DNA of 64,000 bases, taken from positions 79,598,795-79,662,794 of the forward strand of contig NW_024609835.1 of the NCBI RefSeq assembly GCF_016920785.2, written 5' to 3'. Both the position numbers and the translations under genes were made by a program. The notes beneath the pieces are model-generated. The model was given only the letters and a program-made list of their open reading frames with translations, was not told where the DNA came from and ran no database searches. The first letter of the stretch is position 1; each line of letters starts with the position of its first letter. Source of the DNA: Ixodes scapularis. Its lineage: Eukaryota > Arthropoda > Arachnida > Ixodida > Ixodidae. This document shows positions 11,830 through 24,027 of the stretch, piece after piece.

Positions 11830-14800
11830 TGCGCGGAAAAGCAGACGCTCATGGACTTTTTTTAGAGTGTTGTAGCTCGAACATTGCTCACTTAGAAGAT
11901 ATACAATAATTAACCTTTATTCCCTATCCCCTCCTCTCCCAACTTCAAACTGAACAGCTAATCCGACCTTCAAAAAGGGTAGTTTTAAAGACTGACCATT
12001 CAAAAACCCTACGCAACTCTCCACTTGGTCGTCTTGCGAGCAACATCGAGAAGCAGTTGTTGTTACGTTCAAACAAGAAACAGATTGGAGCGTGTGAGGT
12101 TGTAAAGTGCTCATGCAATATGTGGTAACTCTTTAATAAAGAATAATAAAATTAACCCGGCTGCTGATTTCGTATTTGGCCTGTCTGTATCCCCAACCAC
12201 GAATATGAATAAGGCAAAACGCTGAGAGTTTTTTTAAAGGTGAATATATCAACAAATGGAACTTTGTTTCCGGTTGTTTTCTTCCCCTGACGTCCTTCCA
12301 TCATGGCATTCAATTTTGTAAGTTACCATTTGATGGGATATATATAAAAACAAGCTTTGTTTGATCTAACTAAACATGGGAATTAGCACAGTACAAAAGT
12401 AACGCATATGTAACGATAACCTTCTTTGTTAAACGGTAACGGGAACGAGTTCCTCTCTCACAAATGGAGCTTGTAACGGGAACGCGTTCCAAAAAATCGG
12501 AAGGAACGAGGAATTAGTTTTCCTTCAACTTCTTCAGGCACGTGTACAGCGCTGTTCAGCACTATATGCTGATTTGTTCACTTCTAACAATATCTAATAC
12601 CGTTTCTTTAGTTTCAGACATGTAGTTTAGGACGAATACACTGAACTTCACGAAACACAACGGAGTAGAACCTTTTGTTAATCCTTATCGGCCCCCCCCC
12701 CCCTTCAACTTGAAGATGCCACCGTGTCTATCTCTTTCCACATCACAGGGAAAAGGAGGGAAGTTGTAAATCATGTAAATATACGGAGAAAATTTTACAA
12801 ACATTTGGGGCTAACAAACGGCATGCACGCTTGAAAACTGGGCAGCTGAAGGCTAAGCGTCTCAATGAACCACTCTAGATCGAATTTCAGGATCAAGGCG
12901 TGTGCAGCGTTTTGTCAATCGCTCCGTCTTTCCTCCCAGATCGGCGATATTAGTACCCCCCTCTACGCGATGGGAGATGTCTTTAGGGTAATTTGGTATA
13001 AAAACTGGCCCCCTAAAACGAGTTATAAAATTATGTTTTTCTTTCCATTCCTTTTTTTCTTGTCGATGCTACCTTACGATGGATCTGCTTACCTAATCTT
13101 TAGGAGTTTGGCGATCATTATTAGTCTAATTTATTTGTTTACGGGAAAGTATATAAAACCTGAAAAAAAGAGGTTTTACGACTTTGGAGCACTAATTTTG
13201 GAGCTATGACATTCGCAAACCAAGTCTGATTAATGCCCTGCCAAAAAAACAGCTTCCCCTAATATTGGTTAAGAAACGAAACTACTTTTTCAAGTACTAA
13301 TCGGGTGTTTAATATTGCTGGACGTAATTAGTTCATTTTGCTAGAAGCTGCCTGTAAAATTTATGTGCAGCTCTCAAATACACAGCTGGCCATTCTTCTT
13401 GATTGAGAACACCCTTTTGTTGCGTCGAATGAGCGAGTGTTCGAGTGTTCATGCTAAAGCTCTTTAATGTTGTGGCGTGCTTTTTAGACTTTTTTGATTG
13501 CCTTGCTACATTTTTTTAAAAGGTAAAGTTTCCCTCTCGATAATGTTTGCTGCTATTCTAAGTTCAAGATATCTTTCGTTAAAAATAAAGAAATAGAAGA
13601 GTATGCTTGGGCGAGTTGCGTATGCACGGCTAACTGATGGGTTCATAACAATGGTGTAGCAGCATATCTGGGTTCTTACGTGTTCATGTTCTTTTCTAGT
13701 AAACTCGGGTGTCAGGCAGTGCTTGGTATATACGTTTTCTACTCGCCCCTGGTTGTTTCAAGTTTCTTTTAGCAAAAAACTTAAAGTAGTTTTAATAAAT
13801 ATAATAGTCGTAAAAACAATAAAATAAACTTTTGATACCTCTGCTACATTATTTTCCTCATTAGTATGCAGCATTTGAGATTTGTTTTCGCAGATTTGTT
13901 TCGGAGTTTTGAGTGATTTAAACGTATATACCATGCATTCTACGCAGCTTGTCTTATTATTTTTAAAATTTCAACTATTTTTAAACTAGCAAATGGAGGA
14001 ATAATTAAACCGCCCTACCAAGAACAGGTGCGAAGACATCTTTATAAAAAAATCGGCACATTTTTTTATTCACCAGCATCATGCAGTATTATACTCTCTG
14101 CACCCGAGCAGTCGTCACAAGAGCCTGCGGAGAAAAGGCGGCAGCACTGATGAACTTCATCAACACAATGGCCCAAACGCCATTCTCAATGCATGCGGCG
14201 GTAACATACCGGGATCGGAGGTTTGTAAAAGCAGCCCAGACACTCCTCTTGAGGTGAAGGGCGAACCGAAAGCAACGCTGCTATCCCGTGAATTTAAAAT
14301 ACTTCTAGCAGAGCCCACGGTTTGAAGTTAGCTCACATCGCATTACGCAGTTGATCACGCACTCTAGATATATTGGTAGGAAGGTTTGACTACAAATGTA
14401 AACCGTTTCAAGACTGCGCGTGCTAGTTCATCGTCCCGGCATGTTTTATATTTTGGAGTTGAGTACCTTGGAAGGCTTTAAAAGAGTTGACATTTAACAG
14501 ATAAATTAGGAGTGGAGCAGGACAAAATAAATATCTGCGTGATGCCACCAGACAGCGCCAGTGAATTGTGTGACTACTTTTTTTTGGCCACAGCAACTGA
14601 CGTGCTCCTGTTACGAGCACTGCAGGGAGCATAAATTTGCTTTCGGACAGACGAATCATTTTTACAAAATTAGGTCTCAAACTTGTGTGAAACCGAACCT
14701 AAGTACCAAGGAGAGAGTGCAAAATCGACAACCGAGCGCGTGACACGTGATGCCGATTTTTTTAAAACCGCGCCTGCACTTGCACACAACATAATGTGCG

Positions 14801-16640
14801 CCGCGCATATTTCCTAATTAATATATTGACTCATTTATATCGTGTCTTCGGAAGCCCTACGCTAACAGGGACATTTTAATAAACTAGATTAATAAGGACT
14901 GTAGTATTGCTGTTGTTAGACTACGTTTCGAATTAACATTAACATCTTCTAAGAAAGACTGCCTGCTTTTTTGAAAGCAATTTATGGTGAAATATGTATT
15001 ATTGAAGTAGGCAATCGCATATATTGCTCATAATATAATTTAGGACGTTGCATGCCCAAATATATTCAGATTTGTAATTCAATAATATTAACTTTGGTCT
15101 CTATTTTGTAACTAAGAACTCATCGTAATTATTGTATATAAATAATACCATCCACTTCGGATATAGTATTTTTACTGAATACTAAGAAATAACTTAATCA
15201 CGTGATTATACTGATATTAATATAGATGATTGCTATGAACTCGATTCCTGAACTGGTTTTTTTTTTAAAGAAGGGGTGGGATGGAGTGCAAAACTCGTGG
15301 AAAACTTTCGATTAACGGTTAAGAACCGGTGTCGTATGCAAGCTTTTTAAAACAATTGGAACGCGGAAAGAGTCCTCGTTAGCGCAAAGCCTTAACCGTG
15401 TACAAAATGTGTCAACCCATCATGTAGCACAACTAACACACACGCAACCCCGTAGAAAAAACCCTGACATTTGTACAGAATGAAAGCTTTCTTAATAAGA
15501 GGAAAAATCAGACGACCAATGCCGCACCTGAAAACGCAACGCTGAAAAGACGCGCGCAATGAGTGTGTCCCAGAAGTTTACTGCCGTTGAGCGGGCATTG
15601 AGCGAAGCTTTCTTTTATATATTGGCGAAGTCCCTTTTCCAGGTCTTATATTGTAATAAATTATAGTATGGTTGAGGCGTTTATATTTATATAGTATACT
15701 TCGTCATGCCAAACCATGAAACACTGGGCGGAATGTATGTTTAAATTATCCGTGCGGTTTAGACCACTGCCAGACCGCGCAGCGCTATACATTAAATTGT
15801 TCAGCATTGTGTTGCAGACATAGAAGCTCAGTGTTGTACATCTCACTTGAAGATGTTAGCAAGCACAGTGCTGTGAAAACAGCACCATGCTTGCTGACAT
15901 ACCGCACTGAGCTTGCTGACGAGTAGTGCTGTACATTTAACGGCGGAACACTTTCCTTGCTGGCGTACATTTTACGACGGCAGTCGCTATTGGCGAGGTT
16001 TTGCAGCGGTTCCGTTTGTGTAAGTGATGCATGGTGGGAACCGCTGAATTTGGGAGGGAATCCTAGTGACTGGGGATGACCTGAAGTCATGCGAAGCATA
16101 TTTGTTTTACACTTAGTTGAAAAATTCCCCGCTGTTTCAAGCAGAATTTACGTAACATCACGTCACGTAAATTTCGTGCATCACGTAACCTCACGTACAG
16201 CGTTTTTCCTGCTATGTATAGCGAAGAGATTGTGACGTCCATTATATAGTAACCCTTGACACTATGCAGCGTAACGTCAGCGTTGTTTCGGCTTAATTAA
16301 ACGGAGAAATTGCGACGCCACGTAACATTTTAATCTTTTCATTTTTGCCAAATTTTGAATGGTGGAGAACGATTGTGCGCAGTCCGTGTACGGAAGAGTG
16401 TGCCGGTCCTCGGTTGTCGCCTCAGTTCATTTGCAGAACACGAAAAGAAATCGGCAATTGTTTTTGTATAGTTTGATTTATTACAACACCTTTCTCGTTA
16501 CTTTCTGTAAGCGAGCGAGCCCTAAACATGGCAAGCATTTACGAGACATCAGCGACCATTGTAAAGGAAGACCTTGCTGCCGCGCGCTAATCCTTTGCAG
16601 CCATATATATTTCGCATCGCCGAATTAGTTTTTCTTGTCA
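11830..16640. other. Long stretch without a recognised gene
   Basis: Mostly AT-rich. It holds a C12 tract (12692-12703), GTAACGGGAACG-type repeats at 12.44-12.51 kb resembling hAT subterminal motifs, and repeated CACGTAA motifs at 16.14-16.20 kb. The 114-codon frame at 12865-13209 has hydrophobic runs but no recognised domain and uses AT-rich codons like its surroundings. No confident gene. Confidence 0.4.
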
Positions 16641-17113
16641 ATAACAAGTATAGGAATGACCATTCGTATGGTGTGATGGCGTAATGTGCAAGCCATGCAT
16701 AGGTTCTGCGTGTCCGACCAACCAAAGCATGATACGCTGCGCCGCTCTTCCCGTCTGCTCCTCTACGACGATCCTCGCCCGCCGATATTCGCGTTCCAAT
16801 GCAAAGCATCGGCGTCTACGATCTTCCAGCGGGACTTGCTGGCGGTCCGCTCCTTTCAGGTCACTTAGCCAAGGTTATAGGGGACAGGTTAGTCACCCCC
16901 TGGCGAGGAATGTCTCATCAGCGGCAGCAGGCCGCGAGGAGGACGCTCCTTTTAGTTGCCGCCGCACCCCCAGAAAGAAGTGGAAAAACATCTCTCGGCG
17001 CAAGGAAGCGCAAAAGACGTGTCTGGCATCGAGCAAACCTCAGGTGGCTTCCTTTGAGGAACGTCGTAGACGTACTACCACTCCTCCGAGTATCCCCGAA
17101 GATTTCGTCCGAA
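16641..17113 (+). promoter_or_regulatory. Probable promoter / 5' UTR region of the Kunitz gene
   Basis: GC content rises sharply here compared with the flanks, and the block ends at the signal-peptide ATG. An in-frame ATG at 16799 would add 105 residues of basic, low-complexity-looking sequence ahead of the signal peptide, so I treat this part as non-coding. No clear TATA box was identified, and the transcription start cannot be fixed. Confidence 0.35.
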
Positions 17114-17165
17114 ATGGCCAGGGCATCTAGCTGTGCAGCACTGTGCTTGCTGACCATATTTCTCG
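17114..17165 (+). CDS. Kunitz-domain secreted protein, exon 1 (signal peptide)
   Basis: ATG at 17114 has purines at -3 and +4. It encodes MARASSCAALCLLTIFL, a basic start followed by a hydrophobic core, as expected for a signal peptide. The next bases are G then GTAAGT, a near-ideal donor splitting a codon after its first base (phase 1). Joined to the acceptor at 61139, the split codon becomes GTA (Val) and the signal continues VFS with likely cleavage before Gln21 (-3 Val, -1 Ser). The protein would be secreted. The join to exon 2 is inferred from phase, strand, and the fact that exon 2 lacks its own signal. An exon serving another gene cannot be excluded. Confidence 0.65.
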
Positions 17166-17170
17166 GTAAG

Positions 17171-18290
17171 TCTTTTTCTGCGAACTTCGAGAGTACGAAG
17201 TGGGAACTTGGCGCCGCTCTTAGAGCATGTCAAAATGAAACATCACTAGAGTGGAAGTAGACTATGTTTTTAGCAATGCTGGCCCCTCACAGCGATCAAA
17301 TCTAGTTTTATCGGTGTCTTAATAATAAATATCTTTGAAGTTTGAATCTGGTTAGACAGAACATTTTTAATCCCTCTTCAGCGATATGAGATCCTAGCGT
17401 TCCAGGCAATGAGAGAGTAACTAAAACTAAAAGGAAACATTGAATCGTGATCAGGTTTAATTAATTTTTATAGAATATACACTTGAATTTGTTTTGAAGC
17501 CAAGTCAGGAATGCCAATGGGAGAGTGCATTCAACTGAGCTAGACTGACAGAATCTTCGCGGTAAAATTCGATCGTTTTAGTTTGTTAGAAATCACAAGC
17601 GCATTACTTGATGGATAGTCATTTTGTACTTTCGATTTGATTTGCATATTTCTTTATGGCTGTCCTTTTTATGACGATGTCCAGCGATAGGGACCACATC
17701 AGAAAGAAAATGTTACCAGTTAATATTAGATTAATTTATTTATATTTCATAAGCGCCTCTAAAAGCCAGTAATATATCACAGATAGAGAAGTGTTTTTGG
17801 AATCATTTTTATTATAGGTCAGACTGTCCAAATCAGACAAAAAATGTTTACATAATTAAACAAATGTACGCCTTTTTTAAAACGTTAATTTTTTGCTACC
17901 GCTTGGCGCTTTTGTTCAGCTTATCGTTTGGTGTTTTGCTTCTCTTCACTTATTGGCTTAAATGTGGTCTCTTATTTTGTAAAAGAACACGAGTCAGAGG
18001 AGTCGATTACGACTGGTTTCCGTAGCAGCGAACTGTTATCAACACGTGATCAGTTGTAGCTTGCTCAGATGATTTATTTCGGAACGGTTAATTTCAACAG
18101 AGGTATTTTTGGAATTTACAGAATGAGCCATAGCAGGATACCTAAACCGAGTTATTGTATTTACATTTTTACGACGAAGGGTTAGTCTCCGCTGTCTCCG
18201 CTGTGAGGACTAATTTAGCCAGTGTAGTATGAGCGCTAGCCCGGGTGTTCTTAACGTGCATCACGCAGTTGCGAAGCGCGAACACACGCC
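17171..18290. other. Intronic stretch without recognised features
   Basis: AT-rich DNA after the exon 1 donor, with no gene, terminal repeat or tandem array that I can support. Confidence 0.5.
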
Positions 18291-20240
18291 CAGACTTGCA
18301 CGTAATTCGTTACAAGTAACAAAATTACTTGTAATCCCTTACATTTATCAGTAATTTAGTAACGGAATAATTGCATATTTTCTATAGTAATTTTAAAGTA
18401 ATTCCCTTACATTTTTTGCGTAACGGATTCCTTGTAATCCGTTACATTTTTTTAGGACCAACTGCCCCCCTCCCCCTTTAAAGAAAGGGTTATTTTTATT
18501 TGGTGAAGTCGAGCGCAGTGCCACTGTCAGGCGAATTGACCAGCGCAAAGGGAAAAAAAAGGGGGGGAGGCAAGTTATATCCACTTTTTTAGTCCCTTTG
18601 TTTTTTCTTTGCCGTCGAAGACGGGGAGAGGAGGACACCAAGTGATTGTGCGCCTCATCTAGAAGCTGGAGGCGGTAAGTGCGCAGACAAGAATTAACAA
18701 TGTCCTCCTCGGTTATAGTGACAACGACCATTTTCATAATGTCACAACACGGGACAACGCTCCGTCTACCCTAAAATCCGCTTAAAAAGATGTGATAATA
18801 TGTGAAGGGGTTATTGCCGGAAGCATCTTCGTTTGTTGTTGCACACTTATCATCTTCCCTTAAAAAACAGGATGTATTTTGTTCTGTTTTTTCACCTTAT
18901 TTGACCCTGATTTAAAAGCTACTTACTTTTTTGTAGTCCAACTTCTAGGGTTGGCCCACTTTATTTGTGAGTTCCAGCCAGGTAATCTGGATCTCAGTCA
19001 CCTTTTTTGGGAGTAAGCTTATTGCGAGCACTTCAAATATGGTAATAGTCTTCCTTTCTTGTTCTTCCTGTTTTTACCTCAGCAGGACGCTCTCAAGCGG
19101 ATAGTTTTACAAATAAAACATAATGGTGGCTGACGTAGAGTTGATATTTTGGGCTTGAGGGGAGAGTAATTTCGTTGCCATGGTGCGGCTTAGCTCTCTG
19201 CCTCTCGCTGTCGTTGCATCAGCGGACGTCTCTCTGGAGAGCACCGGAGTAAACTGCAGTCGGTTCGTGGTCCGTGCGTTTTTGAACGGCACCAAGAAAG
19301 GTACACACGGCAAACGTGCGTTTTCTTGTTTTAACCAATTTTTTATGTAATTGTTGTTATGAGTGTCCTGATTTTTTTTAATACTTACATTTATACAGTG
19401 GAAACTTTTTTTATTCACCAACGACTCAACCGAAGCTCGACCTGTTCAGAACCAAAGGAACGAGAATATCGAACCAAACCTTATTTATTATTTAATTATC
19501 ATTTTACTGCTACAACAATGTTTTGCTATTGTCTGGCAATATATGCCGGTATAGTAAGATGGACATAAATCAATTCTTATTATAGTTTTGGCTAGATGCA
19601 TGATGACTTCTACAGCTTCGCGATTTCGACAATGAAGAATTCTAGTAGATTGTTCCGATGACTCTGATAACAATACCCAATACTCCGCCGCCGCCTTTGC
19701 GCATGCATCATATCGTTATCGGGGGTATCGGAGGTATCGGAAGGATCAACTAAAACATTGGAATATCAGGCAAGGGCTGCAACGAGGAAGCTTTGCTCTA
19801 TCTTCGAGGCAAATAGTGCTTCCATTGCTTCGCTGAAGAAGCTCATAGCAGAGCATAAAACATTCATGAGGCACAATATGCCACTCCCATCCAGTGCCTC
19901 AGTTGTTCAAAGGGAGTTCAACGTAGCAGCCGACATCTTCAGTAAAAAAATAACGCGAAATGTCTGACGAGACTTTTGAGCATCAGGTGTTGCTCAAAAT
20001 ACTTAAGGTCATTAAATGGAACAGGTTGCAACAATAAGAACTTGAATAACCCTCTTCCCTTTGTTTTTTTAATGAAACAATATTGTTGAAAGTAACGCCA
20101 CGAAAGTAACGGATTGCTTTTTGTTGTAACGGTCACTTTCTTTTATGGAGGGATAATTGTAATTGTAATAAATTACAATTTAGCCCTGAGTGCTTGCAAA
20201 TGTAATTCCTTATTATTTTTCAGTAACGTGTAGAAGTCTG
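18291..20240 (+). mobile_element. hAT transposon copy 1, decayed (same family as 43571-45464)
   Basis: It begins CAGACTTGCACGTAATTCG and ends CACGT...AGAAGTCTG-like (inverted CAGACTTCTACACG). The terminal ~150 bp on each side carry GTTAC/GTAAC motifs. Internal DNA resembles the copy at 43.57-45.46 kb: both contain a block around CTCGGTTATAGTGAC (near 18710 and 44419) and matching right ends (AAAGTAACGGATT...TAACGGTCAC). The flanking 8-mers (CACACGCC and CTTGTTGG) do not match, so the target duplication has decayed or the ends were exchanged. A transposase C-terminal remnant lies at 19758-20030. Confidence 0.75.
19758..20030 (+). pseudogene. hAT transposase C-terminal (dimerisation) remnant
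   Basis: The frame at 19758-19967 reads through LPSSASVVQREFNVAADIFS and KKITRN. A +1 shift then gives MSDETFEHQVLLKILK. This is the conserved hAT C-terminal layout (LP.SS..VER.FS.A..I...KR.RMSDE.FE..LLLK). A frameshift and neighbouring stops make it non-functional. It lies in the last third of hAT copy 1, where the transposase C-terminus belongs for a + strand element. Confidence 0.75.
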
Positions 20241-20299
20241 CTTGTTGGTGTTAGACTGGTGGCAGGTGATAAAACCCGTTTGCTCTACTGACGTCTAAC

Positions 20300-20371
20300 C
20301 CTTGGTTAGCTCAGCTGGTAGAGCGCTCCACCAGTAATGGAGAGGTCCCGGGTTCGACAACCGGACCAGGC
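20300..20371 (+). repeat. tRNA-like head of a SINE (Ruka-like), anticodon position AGT
   Basis: The 72 nt fold into a cloverleaf. The D stem is GCTC/GAGC and the anticodon stem CTCCA/TGGAG is perfect, with loop CCAGTAA putting AGT (Thr) at the anticodon. T arm is CCGGG-TTCGACA-ACCGG with one mismatch, and the acceptor pairs except for 1-72. Box A (TAGCTCAGCTGG) and box B (GGTTCGACAAC) are present, so pol III promotion is plausible. Position 33 is C instead of the near-invariant T, and position 72 is mispaired. A T6 run follows at 20375. With DNA continuing GGATTTTTTC, this fits tick tRNA-derived SINEs better than a working tRNA gene. The body of the SINE may extend to about 20480. Confidence 0.65.
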
Positions 20372-21747
20372 GGATTTTTTCAGTCGCCACCAGTCACCTA
20401 GCTGTGTTTGGAGATTTGTGCTTGTCCTTTATCCCTCTTGTTTCCCTTCTCCCGGAAATATTTTCGTCTCTGCGTTTCCGTCTTTTATACTGGTCGTTTA
20501 CTTACGGCATTTCTCTGTGACCGCCTAAGCAACAAAAAATATTCCCAGCATGCTGATTTTTCCCCAGCAATGTCATACGTCTGAGAGTATTTTGAGCGGC
20601 TCAGGCGATGATTCTCTTGGTAAAAGGTAAACGCTCATGCTATAATTATTTGAAAGCCAATACATCAAGCGGCTCCAATGCGGTTCTAAGCCATGTGTTT
20701 GCTTCCCCGCACGGCACATCGTAGCCGGTATTTCTATTGTAGTGTTTGTTTTTCTATTTGTGCTGTTCGTGCACGGCTGCAATTGTCTTCTTGAGTTATT
20801 CTTAGTAGAGCGGATATTCACTAGAATCCAATGAAAGTGTTTTTATTGTATTCTGTTTTACCGAATCTATATTATAAGCGATCATCCCTTCAAAGACACA
20901 TCGCGTAGCTGGAAAGATGATCGCATTTATGAGATTGTCCGGCGAGTCAGCGGCACTCTGCCCAGAAAATGCGATCAAAAGGAAGCACTTTGTTACCCCG
21001 CTTTAAAAATACTTAAGTTAAAGGAAACGCGTATCTTTTTATATATGAATATTAACAAAGGACAGACTAATAACTCTGTGTAATTTATTTAGTTCTAGTG
21101 ATGAAAACTATGGAGGGGAAAGGCGGCCCAGATATCGCAATATTCAATAATAGCAACACCTATCGGTTTCAGTCTTAAACACGAACCCGTAACTGCGTGC
21201 TCCGAACCCCATACTTAGCAGCAGCTTGCCATTTTTTGGTATAAATATATCGCACACCCGCGCATATTTCACTTGTAAAGGTCGCTGCGTAGAAACAAAA
21301 TATCGTCAAAGATGGACGGATTTAAATTGGTTTGCTACTCTTGAATTACGGGGCCCACGAGTATCCCTCTGCTGGCGCACTTGATGCTGGGATGGCATGC
21401 ATGAACTGCGCTACAAGAGTGAGATACGGAACATCGTACTACCTCACTCTTGTGGTAGGAGGCTTTTGTTTGGGGTTTGCTTTGCCCAAAGAACGCTTTC
21501 TGCACTTTCTCTGCCAAACGAGAACACTCTTTGCCGGGACGATTCATGCCCCGGCATTCTTTACTTTTTTGGGGAAACAGCTTTTTTGGCGAGATAGAAT
21601 CAGGGTTTTCTTAGTATAAACAACAATTTTATCCTCGATGGGCACCTTTTTTTTTCTAAAAGAGTAAGTTGCTTCAGCAAAACATTCGGTGAGACACTTC
21701 GTATTTCCACTCAATTATTCACTGTACACTCTGCGGTCGCACACGTT
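20372..21747. other. Intronic stretch, no recognised gene
   Basis: The first ~100 bp are probably the SINE body. The rest is mixed DNA with short frames that lack motifs. Confidence 0.4.
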
Positions 21748-21871
21748 TATGGGCCGCCTGCGGATATCTGCATCCGGTCCGCATCCGCATCCGATCCTGA
21801 ATCTGCCAAATTTAATTAATTTTTACCCGCATCCGCTAGTTGATTGCGGATATCCGCAGATGAATCACTGC
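21748..21871. repeat. Short palindromic hAT-like MITE fragment
   Basis: GCGGATATCTGCATCCG near the left end and GCGGATATCCGCAGATG at the right are inverted relative to each other, with GCATCCGCATCCG repeats between. The right end read in reverse starts CAGTGATTC, hAT-like. The unit is only about 120 bp and lacks a clear target duplication. Confidence 0.45.
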
Positions 21872-22876
21872 TAATGCAGGGCTCTACCTCAGGGCTCGGA
21901 GGGAATTACAGATGTTAGGGGGGGGGGGGGGGGGGAGGCATACAGATTTAAACAAAAATAGCAACATACAATACAAATGCAAAGTAGGCAATTTCGTTTG
22001 GAAATAATCAGTCCGATGTGTTGGCAAATATGATTAGTTAACACCTCTTTAAATACTTCCTTGGAACGTATGTTTACCAGAGCAGCTAGGAGTCATGTTG
22101 TGCCCTAGGGGACAAATTAACATTTGAAAACATTGCGTTTACATCTGTATTACTTCGCTGATTTCGCGTTATCGACTCTGAACAGTCCGATAGTTGAAAA
22201 GCTGAGATATTTGTCAATGCTAATATTCAAACTGCCATGAACGAGGGCGTACAAGATGCGAGTATGTTTTAATTTAGAATATATAAACTGAGAATTTGCT
22301 AATATTACTTGATGTGTACTTTTCGAAGTGCTTCACAAAACCATGAAGTTACAGTTTATTTATATGGTACCTTTCCTGGGGGTCCACCACCACAAAAACT
22401 AAGGCACTCCCGTCCGTAGACCAGAGTGATAATTTATGGTCTCGATATGTTTAATTTTTTTTTGTGAGCGCTTTGCAGCATTCGCAAAGCATTGTAATAT
22501 AAAATGGAAACATTTCAGAATGTGAAAGACAAAGGTTTCTGTACATGCATGTTCCTATTTTGTGAATATAACCCGTCCGTGGAGAAACTTTATTGAAAAC
22601 TAAGGTTCACATATATTTTATCTAATAAACCTATCAGATATTGTATAAATTACATAAGTCCTAAATAAGTACGTCTACGTTCTTATGTGCTCTCATATCT
22701 TTATTCGACTCATTCACGACACCAGATGACTTCAGTCAAGAGGTGTGGCGGAAAACAATCATTTTAGTAAACGTTTTCTGATCTGATCTGTCTCATTCAC
22801 GTTTCTGTTTTGACTAAGGAGAGGTGATGGGACAATAAACATAAACTAAAATATAGGTACCCACCGGCGTGAAAGA
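21872..22876. other. Intronic stretch with an 18-bp poly(G) tract
   Basis: A G18 run lies at 21918-21935. No gene or mobile-element structure is otherwise apparent. Confidence 0.5.
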
Positions 22877-24027
22877 CAGGGTTGGTACCTGGGTACAAGT
22901 AACTGGAAATCGGTATTTAGGTACTTTTGTTGTACCTGAGGTACAATCCTAGGTACTTTCGTTTCTCGGTATCTGCGTTTGTATCTTAGGTACATTTTCC
23001 AGTAACTTATAACTAAGGAAGTTACTTTTCACAGGTACTTTTCTATCCCCTTCGTCAAAATGGTAGAATCTATAAATCTTGAAGTATTAACACACTACCA
23101 TTTGCCGTGATCAACGTTGAGTTAGGTACGACCTGGGAGGCACTGACTTGATCGAACGACGTTTTAGCCAACGAAGCACAGCCCATGATGTTTCTACGAA
23201 AGGCGGTGTTTATTTGAGCGAACGGTGGATTAACGATGCCATTCCGCATGTCCGCATTGCTGAAGAGGGACTTGAGGTACTGCAGTCGATAGCTTAATCG
23301 CGGCGATCGATAAGTGGTTTGCAGATATGAAAGAATAAAAACTTTTGATAATGTATGCCGTTTGTCATGCAAAATTTAAGTATAGCGGAACAGAAGCGGG
23401 CCTGGCATTATCGAAAGAACGAACTTATGCAAATATCAACAATGGGAAAAGCGTCGTCACGCGAACAAAGTGATGACGACGAAGACTGCGAGCACTTCTT
23501 TAACTTCGAAACATCGCCACCATCTGCTTCATACGAGCAGGAATTTTTACGGTACATCGAACTTGCTCCGACAAGAAGTCTGGAGTGTCTCGAGCACATG
23601 CCGCTGCTGAAAAGCGTGTTCTTAAACATCAACACGAGGGGAGCGCGTTTTTAGCGTAGGAGGAACAATTGCTACAAACCCGCGATCGAGGATGTCAGGC
23701 AAACACTTTGAGGAACTCCCGATTGTAAAGTCAAATACAGCTTTTATGTGGAAAAGATAACGTGTCTTGGATTGCTCATGTGAATGCGTTTTTCTCCTTA
23801 TTTCTCGCATTCGCAACCAAATTTATTGAACTCGTTTTTGTGTGTATCCTTAGTATAAAAAGCTTTACTTCCAATATGTTCTGACACATTTAGAGAAATA
23901 AATAAATAAAGTATCTTTGAAGTAACTGTACCTGTGCCTAGGTACATTTTTAAGCGAGTACCTAGGTACCTTTTCGTATTAGTAACTGTATCTTAAGTAC
24001 ATTTCTGAAGTAACTTTTACAACCTCG
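22877..24027 (+). mobile_element. hAT transposon of a second family, decayed
   Basis: Starts CAGGGTTGGTACCTGGG and ends CTTTTACAACCTCG (inverted CGAGGTTGTAAAAG). Flanking 8-mers GTGAAAGA (22869-22876) and GTGAAAGG (24028-24035) match at 7 of 8. Both ends are dense in GGTACCT/AGGTAC-type repeats and GTAACT motifs. A transposase C-terminal remnant inside confirms hAT. This family differs from the CAGACTTG family at 18.3 and 43.6 kb in both termini and subterminal motifs. Confidence 0.75.
23355..23760 (+). pseudogene. hAT transposase C-terminal remnant
   Basis: An open frame (23355-23654) ends with ...SLECLEHMPLLKSVFLNI. After a frame shift, 23650 onward reads FSVGGTIATNPRSRMSGKHF and then EELPIVKS. 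That is the hAT dimerisation signature (FS.GG.I....R.RM....FEEL...K). The expected PxSS..ER residues ahead of FSVGG are disrupted at the shift. Confidence 0.7.

Noticed and set aside
12865..13209. 114-codon frame with hydrophobic segments
   Set aside because: AT-rich codons give hydrophobic runs by chance. No supporting context.
16799..17113. In-frame upstream ATG extending the signal-peptide exon by 105 codons
   Set aside because: It would bury the signal peptide inside the protein, and the extra sequence lacks domain features. 17114 has a better context.
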